DNA of 64,000 nucleotides. Source: Thecaphora thlaspeos (Eukaryota; Basidiomycota; Ustilaginomycetes; Urocystidales; Glomosporiaceae). The DNA is taken from contig UWYS01000011.1 of assembly GCA_900291925.1 (NCBI GenBank), positions 558,001 through 622,000 of the forward strand. Direction: 5' to 3'. This document shows positions 45,546 to 56,700 of the stretch, one piece after another. How positions within the stretch are numbered: position 1 is the first letter of the stretch; the number at the start of each line of letters is the position of its first letter. The position numbers and the translations under genes were made by a program. Under the pieces are notes generated by a model. The model made no database searches. It saw only the letters and a list, made by a program, of their open reading frames with translations, and was not told the origin of the DNA.

Positions 45546-47160
45546 ATGTTTGTCGCCACCTCGCTGTACAACTATGTCACCGCACGACGGGAGTCGTCGA
45601 CAACGAGCCCCCGGCCCAACAAGGACAACCGCCTCAAGCGTCGCCCACGACACGCCGGTCGACCCATCTCTCCTCCTCCCTCCTACGAGTCTGTGACGGG
45701 CGGAAAGTCGAACAGCCGACCGGGCCGACATGAAGACCGAGCCATATCGGATGAATTGCGCGCCAAGCTCGACGTCCTGGACGCAATTAGCGCAGAGGAG
45801 GACCTCTACAAGGTATTAGACGTCCGGAGAAACGCAAAGCCGGAAGAGATTCGTAGAGCGTTCCTGAATCGTAGCAGAGTCTGTCATCCCGAGTGAGTAG
45901 TCTTACCGCACCTGTTCCAAGGGACTCGCCTACCTCGCCGTTCGCCCAACGCCGTAGCCACTGACGAGCCTGCGAATGTGGCTCGCCCTGTCTGCCACAG
46001 CAAGTTTCCATCTTACCCCGCCTCGACGATAGCGTTTCAGAAGGTGGCCTTTGCCTACGAGACCCTGAGCAAACCGTCATCCAGGCGGATGTATGATGTA
46101 TCGGGGAGGAGCGACTTTGCGGCCGCCGTCAACAACGCCGAGGATGGCGCCTTTGGTGCTGGCATGTCAGGTTTCGGCGAAGAGACGCTCAACAACGTCC
46201 TCTACTCGATCATGTGCGAGTTCCTCGAAGGCGATTTTGACATGATCCGCGTCTTGGTCCGTGAGTGTCATCCCGAAGCTGCATCGCCCTGCTCGCAGTG
46301 GACCAGCCTCGAACGCTGACAACGACTGCCATATTTCGTCCCCCATCTTAATCCATCAGAGGCCATGAACGAGAGCAATTCCGGCATCGAGGTGGGCTCC
46401 GAGACGGTCGAAAGCCTGGAAGGCGCCTTTCGCAAAGTTCGCGAGATGCTCTTAGGTAAGCCGCTAGGCCCGTTGGCTGCTGTGCCTAAAAACGACGCTG
46501 ACAAGCTACAAATCCTCTCGACCTCCGCCAGCCGGCAAGCGATACGTCCGGGTCGTGCACCTCGAGCTCATCCGGCTGTACGAGATCCAGCAGCACCTCC
46601 GGTCTCTCTCTTACTTTGACGTCTTTGGCCGACTGCGGCTGACGATACAGCTGGCGCACGTCACCCTCAGCATCCCCATGGCCATCGACCAGGCCATGAA
46701 GACGTCCGACGAGCATCAAGAGGCTACCTCCGAACAGGAACAGCACGACGCGGCTGAGGGATCATCCTCGGACAAGGAAGAAGACTCTGCAGACGACGAG
46801 CTTGAGCATCGACCCTTTCGCAGCGTCGATGGAGAGGACGCGTTCGGAATCGCCATCGAGGACGGAGCTGCAGACGCGGAGCACGGCGCATTAAGGGCCG
46901 CACGAGCGAGACGACGGGCGAGGGATGCGGCGCGCCGACAAAACCTCGAGGCGGGACGCGAGAGGCAGAGATCGTCCTCGCCTTCGACCCCACCCTCGTC
47001 GTCGTCGTCATCACCGTCGTCGACCAACACGGCGTTGCAACACAAGGGCCTCCTCGGACCAACAGCCGGCGGACTCTTGCTGGGCATCATCAAAGTGCTC
47101 GAGGCGAGCGAATCGTGGGTTCCCGGTCAATCCAACCGAGGCGGGGACGGTAACCGCTAG
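45546..47160 (+). CDS. J-domain (DnaJ/Hsp40) protein with DnaJ-X-like C-terminal region
   Basis: Co-chaperone that stimulates Hsp70. Exons 45546-45892, 46001-46260, 46360-46455 and 46532-47160 join in frame to 443 residues. The J-domain starts at about residue 94 (EEDLYKVLDVRRNAKPEEI). The HPD motif is split by intron 1, and splicing restores CHPDKFP. FQKVAFAYETLSKPSSRRMY completes the domain. The following region (LNNVLYSIMCEFLEGDFDMI; KRYVRVVHLELIRLYEIQQH) resembles the X-domain of Caj1/Djp1-type J-proteins. The last 130 residues are acidic then Arg/Ser-rich, ending near a hydrophobic GPTAGGLLLGIIKVLEA. Djp1 acts in peroxisomal and mitochondrial protein import; the role here is inferred from architecture only. 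Confidence 0.88.
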
Positions 47161-47630
47161 ATTCCAGATTTCTGCCTGCTATGCGACGGTTCGTCGTACT
47201 CTCTCGTCGGCGAAGATCCCAGGCTCCCGCGGCGTCGTCCACTCTCCTGCCTCTTTCGATGAGTTAGCTTCCACACTTGCGTCTCTTGTCTTTCTCTTGC
47301 CATTCATATACCATCTGGACTTCTCATCCTGCCTCGGGCGGTTTCGGAAGACACCTTCTCGTATGCATTCATGATTGCTGATCGTCCATATCACCGGCCC
47401 ACCAGTCTCGTTTTCCTCTGTTTCGTATTTCTAGCCTTTCAGTCATAGATGCGCACTTTTTCCGCCCCTGCCATGTCGCTTTGAGCTCCCGCGGATCGCA
47501 AGAAAAGGCCATTCGACCGTCCGAAGTTCCCCATTGGCCTCATCTGCGGATGTCATGACTCGTCTGAGCATCAAAAAGTACAAGATCACAAGGGGAGGGA
47601 CCCTCTCGGCAGGCCGGCTCCGCCCTAGCC
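47161..47630. other. Convergent 3' region
   Basis: About 470 bp between two stops; AT-richer 3' UTR-like sequence. Nothing else recognised. Confidence 0.6.
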
Positions 47631-49311
47631 CTATAGGCTGTGTATTGACGCCAACACGCCAATGGCACTCGACAGGCGTTCTTGAAAGCCAGGCAAACGG
47701 AAGATCTGCATGGCCATCTGGTTGATGGCGAGACCGAGGACGTCTGCCCTGGCCGCTGCAGCTTGAACAGGCGTTAGCTGAGATCCAACCTTCTGATCCC
47801 CGGGGATGTTCCCCATGCCACGGGCCGAGCTTTCGCCGGTCTGGAGCATATGCCTGAGCCTGTCCAACTGTGGCTGCGGCATCGCATCTCCCGCGTTGTC
47901 TGCCTCTTGAGCGGCAGCGATGGCCATTTCGTCGTCGAGGTTCTTGAGTTCAAAGAGGCCGGCGCCGATAGCGAGGAAGGCCTGGAGCAGCGGAACTAGC
48001 TGCGGAGGGCAAGTGGCCAGCCGGAGCAGTTGTGGAGGCGATTGGGACACCTGTACGGTCTTGATGCTCCCTTCCGGCGTGGTTCCGGATCTGGCCGGAT
48101 CCGGCGGTTCCAGCTGCATTCGCGTCAGGGCCACTTCGAGGATGGAGAGACAGAGGCAGGCGAAGCAGGCCCTCGACGACCATTCCTTCAAGGCTGCCGC
48201 CTGAGGGCCCTGCGCCGGGTCCAACATCGACCTCGCTACGATCTCGCGCAGCGACGGGTATAGGGCAAAGCAGTCACCCAGAGCCGAGAAGAGCGTCTCT
48301 CGTATCAGCATCAGGGTCTCTGTCGCCTGTGCGCTTGACGCTGGCCGAGACGAGCCAGCGTTGGTCAAGGAAGACGCAGGTCTCGGCGGCTGAGGCGGCC
48401 TGTGAGCATTCGGGTCGACATGGGTCCGTTTGTCTTCCGTGGCAGCGGTGGCGTGATTATGCTCAGCGTGCGTGTATTCATCGACGTTGTAGGAAGGGGA
48501 AGGCTGGTATCTGGTGTGAGAAAGGTCTTGAGACTGTACTTGAGGCGTAACATGGTCGGACGACGTTCTACCCATGTCTACGGACGATGGGCGGGAACGG
48601 ACTGTGGAATCGAGGGCATGCTGCAGATCAGTCGAAAAGTGTAGCTGGAAGCTTCGCCTCTGAAATGCGTTGGCACAGAGGGATAAAGAGGCCGGGATCA
48701 GCCAGGCTGATCCAGTTGCACAACTACGTGGCCACGCTGCTGCTCACCTGTGCGATGTCGATGGCGACCCTCTTGAGGTTGTTGCAGATGGCGACAACGT
48801 CGATGCGTACCGGGCTGGAGACGGGCTCCTTCTCGCTGATCATCAGTGCGAGGTCGTAGCGGTGCTCTGCCGAGAGGTACTGAATCGGCAGGACGGTTTG
48901 CTGCCAGACCTGAAAGAAGGGCAAGAAAGATGGAGGGCAGGTCTCCTGGGACAGGACTAGGGTGTGAGGCGAACCTTGATGCAGAGCCGGAGCCTGGCCA
49001 TCGGGCTGCGGTGGAGGGAACTCGATCGAAGGCGGGTCGCCCCGTGCGCGCAGGGCAGCAAAGAAGAGACAGAGGGCGGGACCAGATACCTCGACATCGA
49101 TCGCCGACACGTTTGCAGATGGTCGGGCCGTAGAAGCGGGGTGGAGATAGGCGAGGTCATCGTCGCTGAGCAGGCCGTCGGCCTTGGCCTGTGTGAGGGC
49201 GGCCTTGAGAAGTGTGTGGAAGCCGAGGATGACCTGAGTCTCTGTGAGCGTGGAGGACGAGGGAAAGGCGGAATCGGGCGCTCGAGTGTCTTGATGCGAA
49301 GGCTGCGGCAT
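47631..49311 (-). CDS. Protein of unknown function (517 residues)
   Basis: Exons 48748-49311 and 47631-48620 (intron 127 nt, GTGAGC...CTGCAG) join in frame. I recognise no named domain. The N-terminal half looks folded: TETQVILGFHTLLKAALTQA, GPALCLFFAALRARGDPPSI, VWQQTVLPIQYLSAEHRYDL and VVAICNNLKRVAIDIA. A disordered Ser/Pro/His-rich linker follows. A second helical block then runs LMLIRETLFSALGDCFALYP, RACFACLCLSILEVALTRMQ and LVPLLQAFLAIGAGLFELKN. Helix content without membrane-length hydrophobic runs suggests an all-alpha scaffold. Frame quality and codon usage are gene-like. The gene is divergent from the enoyl-CoA hydratase/isomerase gene. Confidence 0.75.
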
Positions 49312-49619
49312 CTCGAGGGTGGTGGAGGCAGCAGCCCAAGAGGATCCAAGCGGGGCAGTATGCGGTGGTAGATGGGTGGTGGTGGTTGCGACGATGGACG
49401 CTGCGCCGCGTTGAGCGATAAGTGGAGGTGGGGCAGGTCCTTAGTGGCTACTCGGGCGAGAACAGGAGGGGAGGACCCGCGCTGGACTGGTCCAAACGTG
49501 AAAAGGCGCTCGGACCGGCCCCGAGTACCGGGCCGGAGAGAGGCAGGCGTTACAACCTTCGCCCGCCCTCTCTCGTCCCCGCTCACCTGCCCCCACTCCC
49601 CCTGGTAACCATCCAATAG

Positions 49620-50624
49620 ATGTACCGGCGCTTCTCACCTCTTCGCCTCTGCACACAACATTCCCCTTCCATCCAACGTCTCGCACCCGCAAACGTCATC
49701 GCTCGCCGAATCTTCCACGCCACAGCCTTAGCAAACATGCCCGAATCCTACTCCCGCGACTTCCCCACCGACGGCCCAATCACTCGCCTCGACTTTGACG
49801 GCAAGAGCCAGATCTGGACGCTTCACTTCCTCGCGACCAACACGCCTGACAACCGTCTCAATCACGACTTTATCAACAGGGGCCTTCTCCCCGCCCTCTC
49901 CTTTGTCGAGGCAGAGTGGGACAAGTTCCTTTCGTCCGGCGACGCCGCAGCCGGCGCCGCACTCATCACCACGGGACAGACGGACGAAAAGGCCAAGATC
50001 TACTCGAATGGCCTCGACCTCGAAGCAGCCTTGGCCGATCCCGACTTCTTCGACGGCTGCCTCAACAAACTATACGAGAAACTCCTCACCTTCCCCATCC
50101 CCACCATCGCAAGCATCGGCGGCCACGCCTTCGCTGCTGGCTTCGGCCTCGCATGCGCACACGACTACCGCATCATGAACGGAAAGAGAGGCTGGTGGGT
50201 ACCTTTACCTTGCTGATCTAGTCTATGCTTCATCTCGTCCGTAAACTGATGCAAACATACTGGACTCAGGATGTGTTTCAATGAGGTGGACTTTGGTGCC
50301 CAGCTTCCCCACGGCCTTCAACAGGCGCTTGCCTCTAAGGTGGCGGACCCGCAGACGATGCGAAAGATCGTACTCGAAGGCCATAAGTTCACTGCCGCCG
50401 AAGCGCACGAAGCAGGAATCGTAGACATTGTCGCCGACGCCGGAGGCGCAGCAGGTACCCTTCAGCTCGCTAGAGAGTTGGCCGAAAAGATCAAGATCAA
50501 GGCGAGCAAGGACGCCTGGGGCAGCAACAAACTCGTGATCTACGCGCCCCAGATTGCCATCCTACGGACCAAGCACGATAACGCCATGGCCGCCCTCTAC
50601 AAGGCTCCTTCGTCGAAGCTCTAG
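49620..50624 (+). CDS. Enoyl-CoA hydratase/isomerase with mitochondrial-type presequence and PTS1
   Basis: Crotonase-fold enzyme likely acting in fatty-acid beta-oxidation, as enoyl-CoA isomerase or hydratase. Exons 49620-50194 and 50270-50624 join in frame to 309 residues. The donor is GTGGGT. The first 39 residues (MYRRFSPLRLCTQHSPSIQR...) are Arg-rich, hydrophobic and free of acidic residues, like a mitochondrial presequence. A second in-frame ATG at 49737 starts MPESYSRDFPTDGPITRLDF, where the catalytic domain begins. SIGGHAFAAGFGLACAHDY is the oxyanion-hole region. The protein ends with SSKL, a canonical peroxisomal PTS1. Thus the long form could go to mitochondria and the short form to peroxisomes. 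Whether it is isomerase or hydratase is unresolved from visible residues. Confidence 0.9.
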
Positions 50625-50663
50625 CAAGCGACGCGCGGCCGCCGCGCAGAGCCAAGTCTGCCA

Positions 50664-51597
50664 TTAAGCTTGGGCTCGACAAGCTCTGTGCCAAGACGTG
50701 ATCGTATCCGAGAACAGAAGACGCGCCTGTACCGTAGGATAGAGCTGAATTCGAGCACGATCATCACAGCGATGCGCAAAATGTCGATTGCTTTGCCATG
50801 CAGAAGAGCTCGGTCCAGGTCTGAGTCGGTCACGGATGGCAAGCCAGAGGCGTGTCAGATCGCGATTGAAGTAGTAGTGGCCCATGCCGGCTCCTGTGAC
50901 GGCATTTCGTAGGTCAAGGTAGAATCAGCGTCAGAGATGGCTCCGGCCCCTCCTTGTTGGTCATCATGGCTCCGCATCGTCGACCGTTTCGACCTCGGGG
51001 GAGCTGACCCACTCACCCACGATGATCGCGCCGATGATGTAGCAGTTAAACGTCATTCCTGCCAGCATGAGCACAAAGGTCACAAGAACGCTCAGGGCAT
51101 AGAGGGACGAGCGGAACAGTTGCGTCCTTCTACGTATCAACAGGGGTGATCTGCCGCATGGCAATGGTAGGAGGAAGAGAGCGGCGAAAAACAAGATGTC
51201 AGAACGCTTAGAGATGGGACCGACGGGATGGACGTCCCCATCGAAAGTCGACTCACGGCAACAGCTTGGACCGCCTCGCCCTCCTCGCCGCAACACCCTG
51301 CCCACTTCCGCCTCCGCCTGCCCGTCCCGCTGCATCGGCCACAGTGGCGCTCGAAGCGGTGGGAAGCACGCTGGCCCTCCTCCGGTATCCGCCGCCCAGC
51401 TTGGCCTCCATTGTCGTATTCTCCGACGCCAGTACTGGCAGTGCTTGTTGATGGTGGCTGCGGCCGTCGTTGCGAAGGGATGCGCTGGGGATGGTGGCTG
51501 GGACATATAGCGGTTGAAAGCGGCACCCGGAAAGCAACGCCGGGCAATACAGCGTAATTTCAGGGTCCGTGTCGAAAAGCTCGATCTGTGATCCCAC
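50664..51597 (-). CDS. CTR-family copper transporter, N-terminal part unresolved
   Basis: Recognised from its last two membrane helices. The exon ending at 51257 encodes a Gly/Arg/Ala-rich loop (MEAKLGGGYRRRASVL...). Exon 51017-51129 encodes TM2 with the MxxxM copper-selectivity motif (LFRSSLYALSVLVTFVLMLA, then GMTFNCYIIGAIIV). The last exon, from 50893 to about 50664, encodes the GxxxG helix start (GAGMGHYYFNRDLTRLW). The three parts join in frame. CTR proteins form trimeric Cu(I) channels with three helices. I could not find a convincing TM1 exon between 51258 and 51900, so the gene may have an unrecognised 5' exon, or be truncated. The C-terminal 50 residues after the last helix are also uncertain. 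The gene ends 40 bp from the enoyl-CoA hydratase/isomerase stop. Confidence 0.6.
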
Positions 51598-51913
51598 GTC
51601 TCCGGAGTCTGCACCCCCGAGCGAGCGAGAGTCGAAAAGTCGCCGGACCGCTCACACCAGCTACCGCTCACACACATCCACCTAACTACGGTGGTCGACG
51701 AGGCGAGCACGACAGCAGGAGAGTCGACCTCGCGCCGTCACCGCTAACGAGCACAGACTTCCAGAGCGGAGGCTGACATCTTCTTGCGTCATTCTTGAAC
51801 GGTAGGAAGAGAAGCAAACAAGCACAACAGGGCTACGGGATGGGCCAAACGGACGAGGGCGATGCATGATGACAGCAAGAGAGGTCCAGTGGCGACTACT
51901 TTCACGAGAGCGC

Positions 51914-54900
51914 TCAACGGGTGAGGTAGATGCGGTATCGCTCTACGGGCAGACCTCGAAGCGCCTCGCACGCCTCTTCCGCCATGACGGTGATCTCAAA
52001 CACATTGACACCTTTACTCGGCAGCAGACGGGCCTGGCAAAGAGAGGTGCCCACCTTGCCTGTCCCACTGCCGTGCGTCCCATCAGACTGCTTTCCTGGC
52101 TTGCTGGCCGAAGCGAGAACAGTAGCGCTCGACCACCCGCCGCTCACCTGCCTGCCGTTGAATGTGAGCTGCGCTCGCCACGGCCACATCGCAGAGCTCG
52201 AGCTGCGGCCTTCGTTCTCGTCACCGTCCTCATCATGTTGAACACCGGCGCCTGCGTCCGCGCTAGGATGCGGCCTCAAAGTGGCAGCCGCGTTGCTGTC
52301 CAGAGCAGTTGGACGCTCTCTTGCCTGACGGGGGAGGACCCTAAGGGGGAAGAGGACCGTCACAAAGCTCGTGGAAGGCGGAAGGTGGATCGAGTGCTGC
52401 TTGGCAAATTGGTTGCGCAGCCGCAGCGCGGGCGAACAGACCGCAGAGCGGCCCCCCTCGGACTCCACGTGCACGTGTACGGTGAAATTCGAGATCAGCG
52501 ACGTACGCCTCTCGCCCTCAAAGGGCACCGATGCGATCGGGAACGGTACCGGGACTTGCACCCGGGCCACCTGAGCTTGCTTGTGGGGAGAGGTCGGGCG
52601 CCCCGTGCCTTGATAGCCCCCTCCGATGGGCGGAGCCATGTTGGGAACGCGCGCGCCCAAATGAGAGCAAGGCACGTGCATCGCGTCGCGCTGCTGTGCA
52701 TTGAGCGCGGCCTGCGGAGGCAGCGGTATCGGAGCATCATCCTCCCTGCTCCTACGGGCCTGCTTGGGGTCAGTGATGGGCGTCACCGGTCCGAGAGGCG
52801 CCGGCTTGCCGGAGCGCGTGGACCGCACAGATCGACCTGACGTAGTCATGGTGGGATCGGGGGTCGCCATCGGTTGCGGGTGCTGCGGGTGCGCCGTCGA
52901 CCGAGGCGAGGATGGAGCTGCCACGGACATGCCTGTCGGCGGCGGCAGTGGCATCGCGCTCGTCGACGGCGACAATCGGAATTGCTGGGATGCAGGCTGT
53001 GGAGACATGGCGAGCGGCGGCGGATGGTTGGTGCGAGGCGGTGACATGTGCGGTCCCATTGGAGAGGCGGATGTCGAAGGGAGCCCCTGGCTGTTCCCAG
53101 GACCAGGCGACTGCATCGTCGCAGATATCTGAGGCGTGCTTGTGCCCAATCGCAGTTTCGCGCCGCTCGGCTCTGGGCTCGCGGACGCCATCTCGTGCAC
53201 ATCGGAATCCGGGTCGAGACCCTGGCTCTTGGCGACCAAGAGTCGGTAGGCAGCCTTGTGCGCCTCAATGGTGCTGTTTGCCGCTAGATGAAGGGGCAGC
53301 GCCGACTGGCGAACGTCGTTTTTCTCCAAGGTAAAGCCGTCTGCGATCAGAGACGGAACGGCCACCGACTCGAGGTAGCTCTGCTTACATGCGTCGTTAG
53401 AGGGTGCAAAGGGCTCCTTGTCAGGTCAGCGCAAGCAGACAGGCAGCGGCGGAGCGGACATCGTGTCGACGGTGACTGCCGTCACGCACCCTGATCTCCT
53501 GGGCATCGTTCCAGATGACAGAGCCCGGCTGGTTGTAGTTCTGAGCGTTGTCGAGCATAAGTTCCAGGTCGACGAAAAGCGCGTAGGCATTAACATAATC
53601 CTTGTCGTGAACCCAGCGCTGGGAGGAGTGTAGCGCGGCGGAGCGATCGAGATGGAATGTCAGCCAGTTTGGACGACCGGCGAGGCCTTGACGGCGACAG
53701 GACGGCTACGTCCAACTCACCTCGATCACAGCGAGAGAAATCGGCCGCTGCACGACGGCGTAGTAGTCAGGGTACTGCTCTTGCGGCGGGAGTTCGTCGA
53801 AGAACTGAGTGACTGGATGGCCTCTGCAAACGTGCCAGGACGCGATAGGCTCAGCAGAGTTCTTTCCGTCGCCCGCGTCTTCAGCCCGCCGCCGTGCTTT
53901 AACACTTACTGCTTGCCGATGACCTTTCGGAGATTGGCGATCATGCCGCGCAGCGTAGCCTTGAGTCGCTTGCCTCGCGGGCCGGGGCGTCTCCGACCGT
54001 CGAGAAGGCCCCCCTTCGTGAGGCCCGTGCCGCTAGGGTCCATCGGAGATTCTGTGCGAGCATAGTCGGAGCGTTGCGAGTCTCCGGCTCCCCTGTCTTC
54101 GGCGTCGTTGTCGTCGTCATCGTCGTCGTCGTCGACGTCGACGTCTGCATCTGCCTCAGCCTCGGCCTCTGCATCTGCACGATGGCCTGCAGCCGCCGCT
54201 CTACCGGCCTCGGCAGAGGTACCTGTATCCGCGAAGGAGGTGCTAGCAGACGCCGATGTGCCCGCACCTTGACTGGTCGTCTCATGTACGGCGCCGTTGC
54301 CCGGCGCCGTCTTGACATTTGATACTTCCGCTTTGACTTCGGCGGGCCGCTGTCGTTCCGCCGGCGGTTGAGCCGAGGTATGTCGTGGCGGAGGTGGCGG
54401 CGACGGCGATGGCGATGGCTGCGGGGCAGGCGTAGGGGCATCGGCAGGCATTTTTTGCTGCGAACGGCTGTGGCGGAGTGTGATGCGTTTCGGCCTCGGC
54501 GATGAGCGGACCTCCTCCTTCACAGTCTGCACGGCTGCTGGCAGAGGCGCGGAATGCGTTTGTGCCGCCGCTGGCCCGGACTCTGGCAGAGTCTCGACAA
54601 TAGACACATAGGTGATCTTGACGATGCTCTGTAGACCGTCAGGAGGGAAAGAAGGGGCCAAGGAGCCGGCGAGACGGATCAGCTCACTGAACGCGACTCA
54701 GATTCGGAGCCATAGATGCACCCGGGAGGAGGTAGTGAGGAAAGGAGAGGAGAGGCCACCCACATGAAGCTCTTTGGCCAGCTGCCAGATCTCGCTGTCC
54801 CTGACATTGTAGCGCTTGGCGTTGTTGCAGATGGTCTCGCAGTCGTGCTTGACTTCGGGCAGTGTGGCGTACTGGCCCTGCTGCAGGCGCTGCCTGACGT

Positions 54901-55700
54901 CCTCGAGCGTCATGGGCCGCTTGATGATCTTGTAGTAGTCCGGATACTGCCTCTTGCTGGGCAGCTTTAGGAAAGGCTCGCACAGGAGCGCACCGTCGCT
55001 AGGGTCGCGCGCCTCCATGAGGATGTTGAGAAGATGGAATCCATGCTGGGTCACCTGGTCGCGGTTCAGAGCATGGATGCGCCTCTCGATGGTCCCCGTC
55101 GCGGCTGCTGCTGGTGCCGTATCATCTTGACCCTCGTTTGTGGTCCTCAGCCGCTTGCGAGAGCCCTCGATGATCTGTGCAAGGAGAGAAAAGGAGTTTC
55201 GGCCAGCGAGAGGCTTTCGAGGTCAGTCGGCCGTCCGTCTGGCCGGGATGGCTCCGCAGAAGGGTGAGCTATTGTGTCGCCTCCGCTGGATGGACATGCC
55301 GGTGGTGGCACCTGTCCTAATCGCAGCGAAATGCACTGCGCCGTCCGCAAGGTCGAACCGCAGTCGGCCAACGTTTGCATGCTGCCCTAGACCGTGCGTA
55401 CCGACGAGGCTGCCTCTTGGGCGCAGCGAACATGGAAGGAGGACGCCGTGATGCCATGGGGTCGTGTCGCGTTGCACGAGGCTGGCCATTGGATCTTCTT
55501 CCACCCGTCTGGCTGAGCCGACTTGTTGTGAAGGAATGACCCGCCCCGCCTTCCAGCCCAACCTGCCACAACGGCCACCATCATCCCGCTGGAGACGTGC
55601 GCAAGGGGGAGGGGCGATCCTGCGTCGGAACGATTTGTCTCGACGCCGATGCTCTACTCACGTTGGAGGCCTGGATCCCGGTGGCCCTAGTCGCCGGCAT
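51914..55700 (-). CDS. RSC4: Double-bromodomain chromatin-remodelling protein (RSC4-like)
   Basis: Six predicted exons (55662-55700, 54764-55174, 53910-54628, 53721-53823, 53490-53618, 51914-53380) join in frame to 955 residues. Bromodomain 1 spans about residues 45-150 (FLKLPSKRQYPDYYKIIKRP, CNNAKRYNVRDSEIWQLAKE). An acidic/Ala-rich linker with a run of Asp follows (about 150-385). Bromodomain 2 is GHPVTQFFDELPPQEQYPDY, VVQRPISLAVIE, and LMLDNAQNYNQPGSVIWNDA. Both contain the acetyl-lysine-binding Asn (CNNAKRYN; NAQNYNQPGS). The C-terminal 480 residues are Pro/Ser-rich, then end in a probable beta domain (GVNVFEITVMAEEACEALRG). Tandem bromodomains in this order match Rsc4/polybromo subunits of RSC, which read acetylated histones. 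Intron 2 uses the donor GTGGGT. Intron 1 is long (487 nt), so the 13-codon first exon is less certain. Confidence 0.87.
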
Positions 55701-56700
55701 GGAGTGACGGTGTGCGCTCCTCCTTGGCCGCGCGAACCGAGTTTTCGGTCGACGGGGAAGCTGAGCCGCTAGCCGCTAGCCGCTGGCCGCTGTAGATCGT
55801 CTGCACGCCCTGGCGGGCGAGAGGGGAGGAGGGGAGGGATGGAAGATGCAAGAGTGGCGGATACAATGCCGTCTGGGGGGTGTCGGTAGGTGTCGAGCGA
55901 GCGGGCCAGGGCTGGGTGCGATCGAGGTGGGTGGGTGGGAGGAAGCGGGTCGGATGCCAACAGGGTCCGTCGAGACGGGCGCTTAACGCGACCAGGCCGC
56001 GCCCACTGCCACTGCCACGCTGCGCCTGCGCTGCCGCTTCCGAAAAGGGCGAGCGGGGGTGGAAGGCTGAGGTCTAAGGCCCGACGCGTTGAGCAGCCGG
56101 CAGATCGGCGGCTCGAGATCGGGCAGCGCCCACCCCGATCTGGCACCACCATGCGCGCAGCGGGCCGGTTCAATGGCTCGTCTTGACTTGGGCTCGCTGC
56201 CGCCGAGGCCGAGGTGCGGTGAATTGGAGCTTGCATTCGAGATCAGTACGCCGTCGTGTGGTTCGGGCAAGGCGAGCCAGCGTGACGGGCAGACGGACAG
56301 ATGAGGCCTGTACGTAGCACGTTGAGCGAGGTCTTTTAAAACTACCGCCTTCCCGCGACCCAGGGCCGAGCCTGGACGGGACGGCTGGCTGGCTGGCTGG
56401 CTGGCAAAGGGTAACTATGTAGCGGTGTGGCCGGAGCGCCAGCAAAAAAGCAAGCCGGCCGACAGTTCCACGACAACGTCCCTCTCTCAGCCGCTGTCAC
56501 CTTGAAGCCGCTCCTACCTTGCTTCCCGACTCCTCCCGCCCTCTTGCTTGCATCGCACATCGTCCAGCACGCCGACTTAGTCCGCCTCTACGCTCAGCCT
56601 CACGACCTCTCAGCGTCCCGTCACGCCTAGAGTCGTCAGGACCTTACACGACCCACCGGACTTGGCTCCACCCCGACTCGCCGTACAGCCTCGCATCACC
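55701..56700. other. Divergent promoter region RSC4-like/SCAMP
   Basis: 1-kb region with CCGCTAG-type short repeats at about 55769-55795 and a GGCT tetranucleotide run at 56383-56404. GC-rich frames here show no conserved features. Confidence 0.55.
56383..56404 (+). repeat. (GGCT)n microsatellite
   Basis: Five and a half GGCT units in the SCAMP upstream region. Confidence 0.95.
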
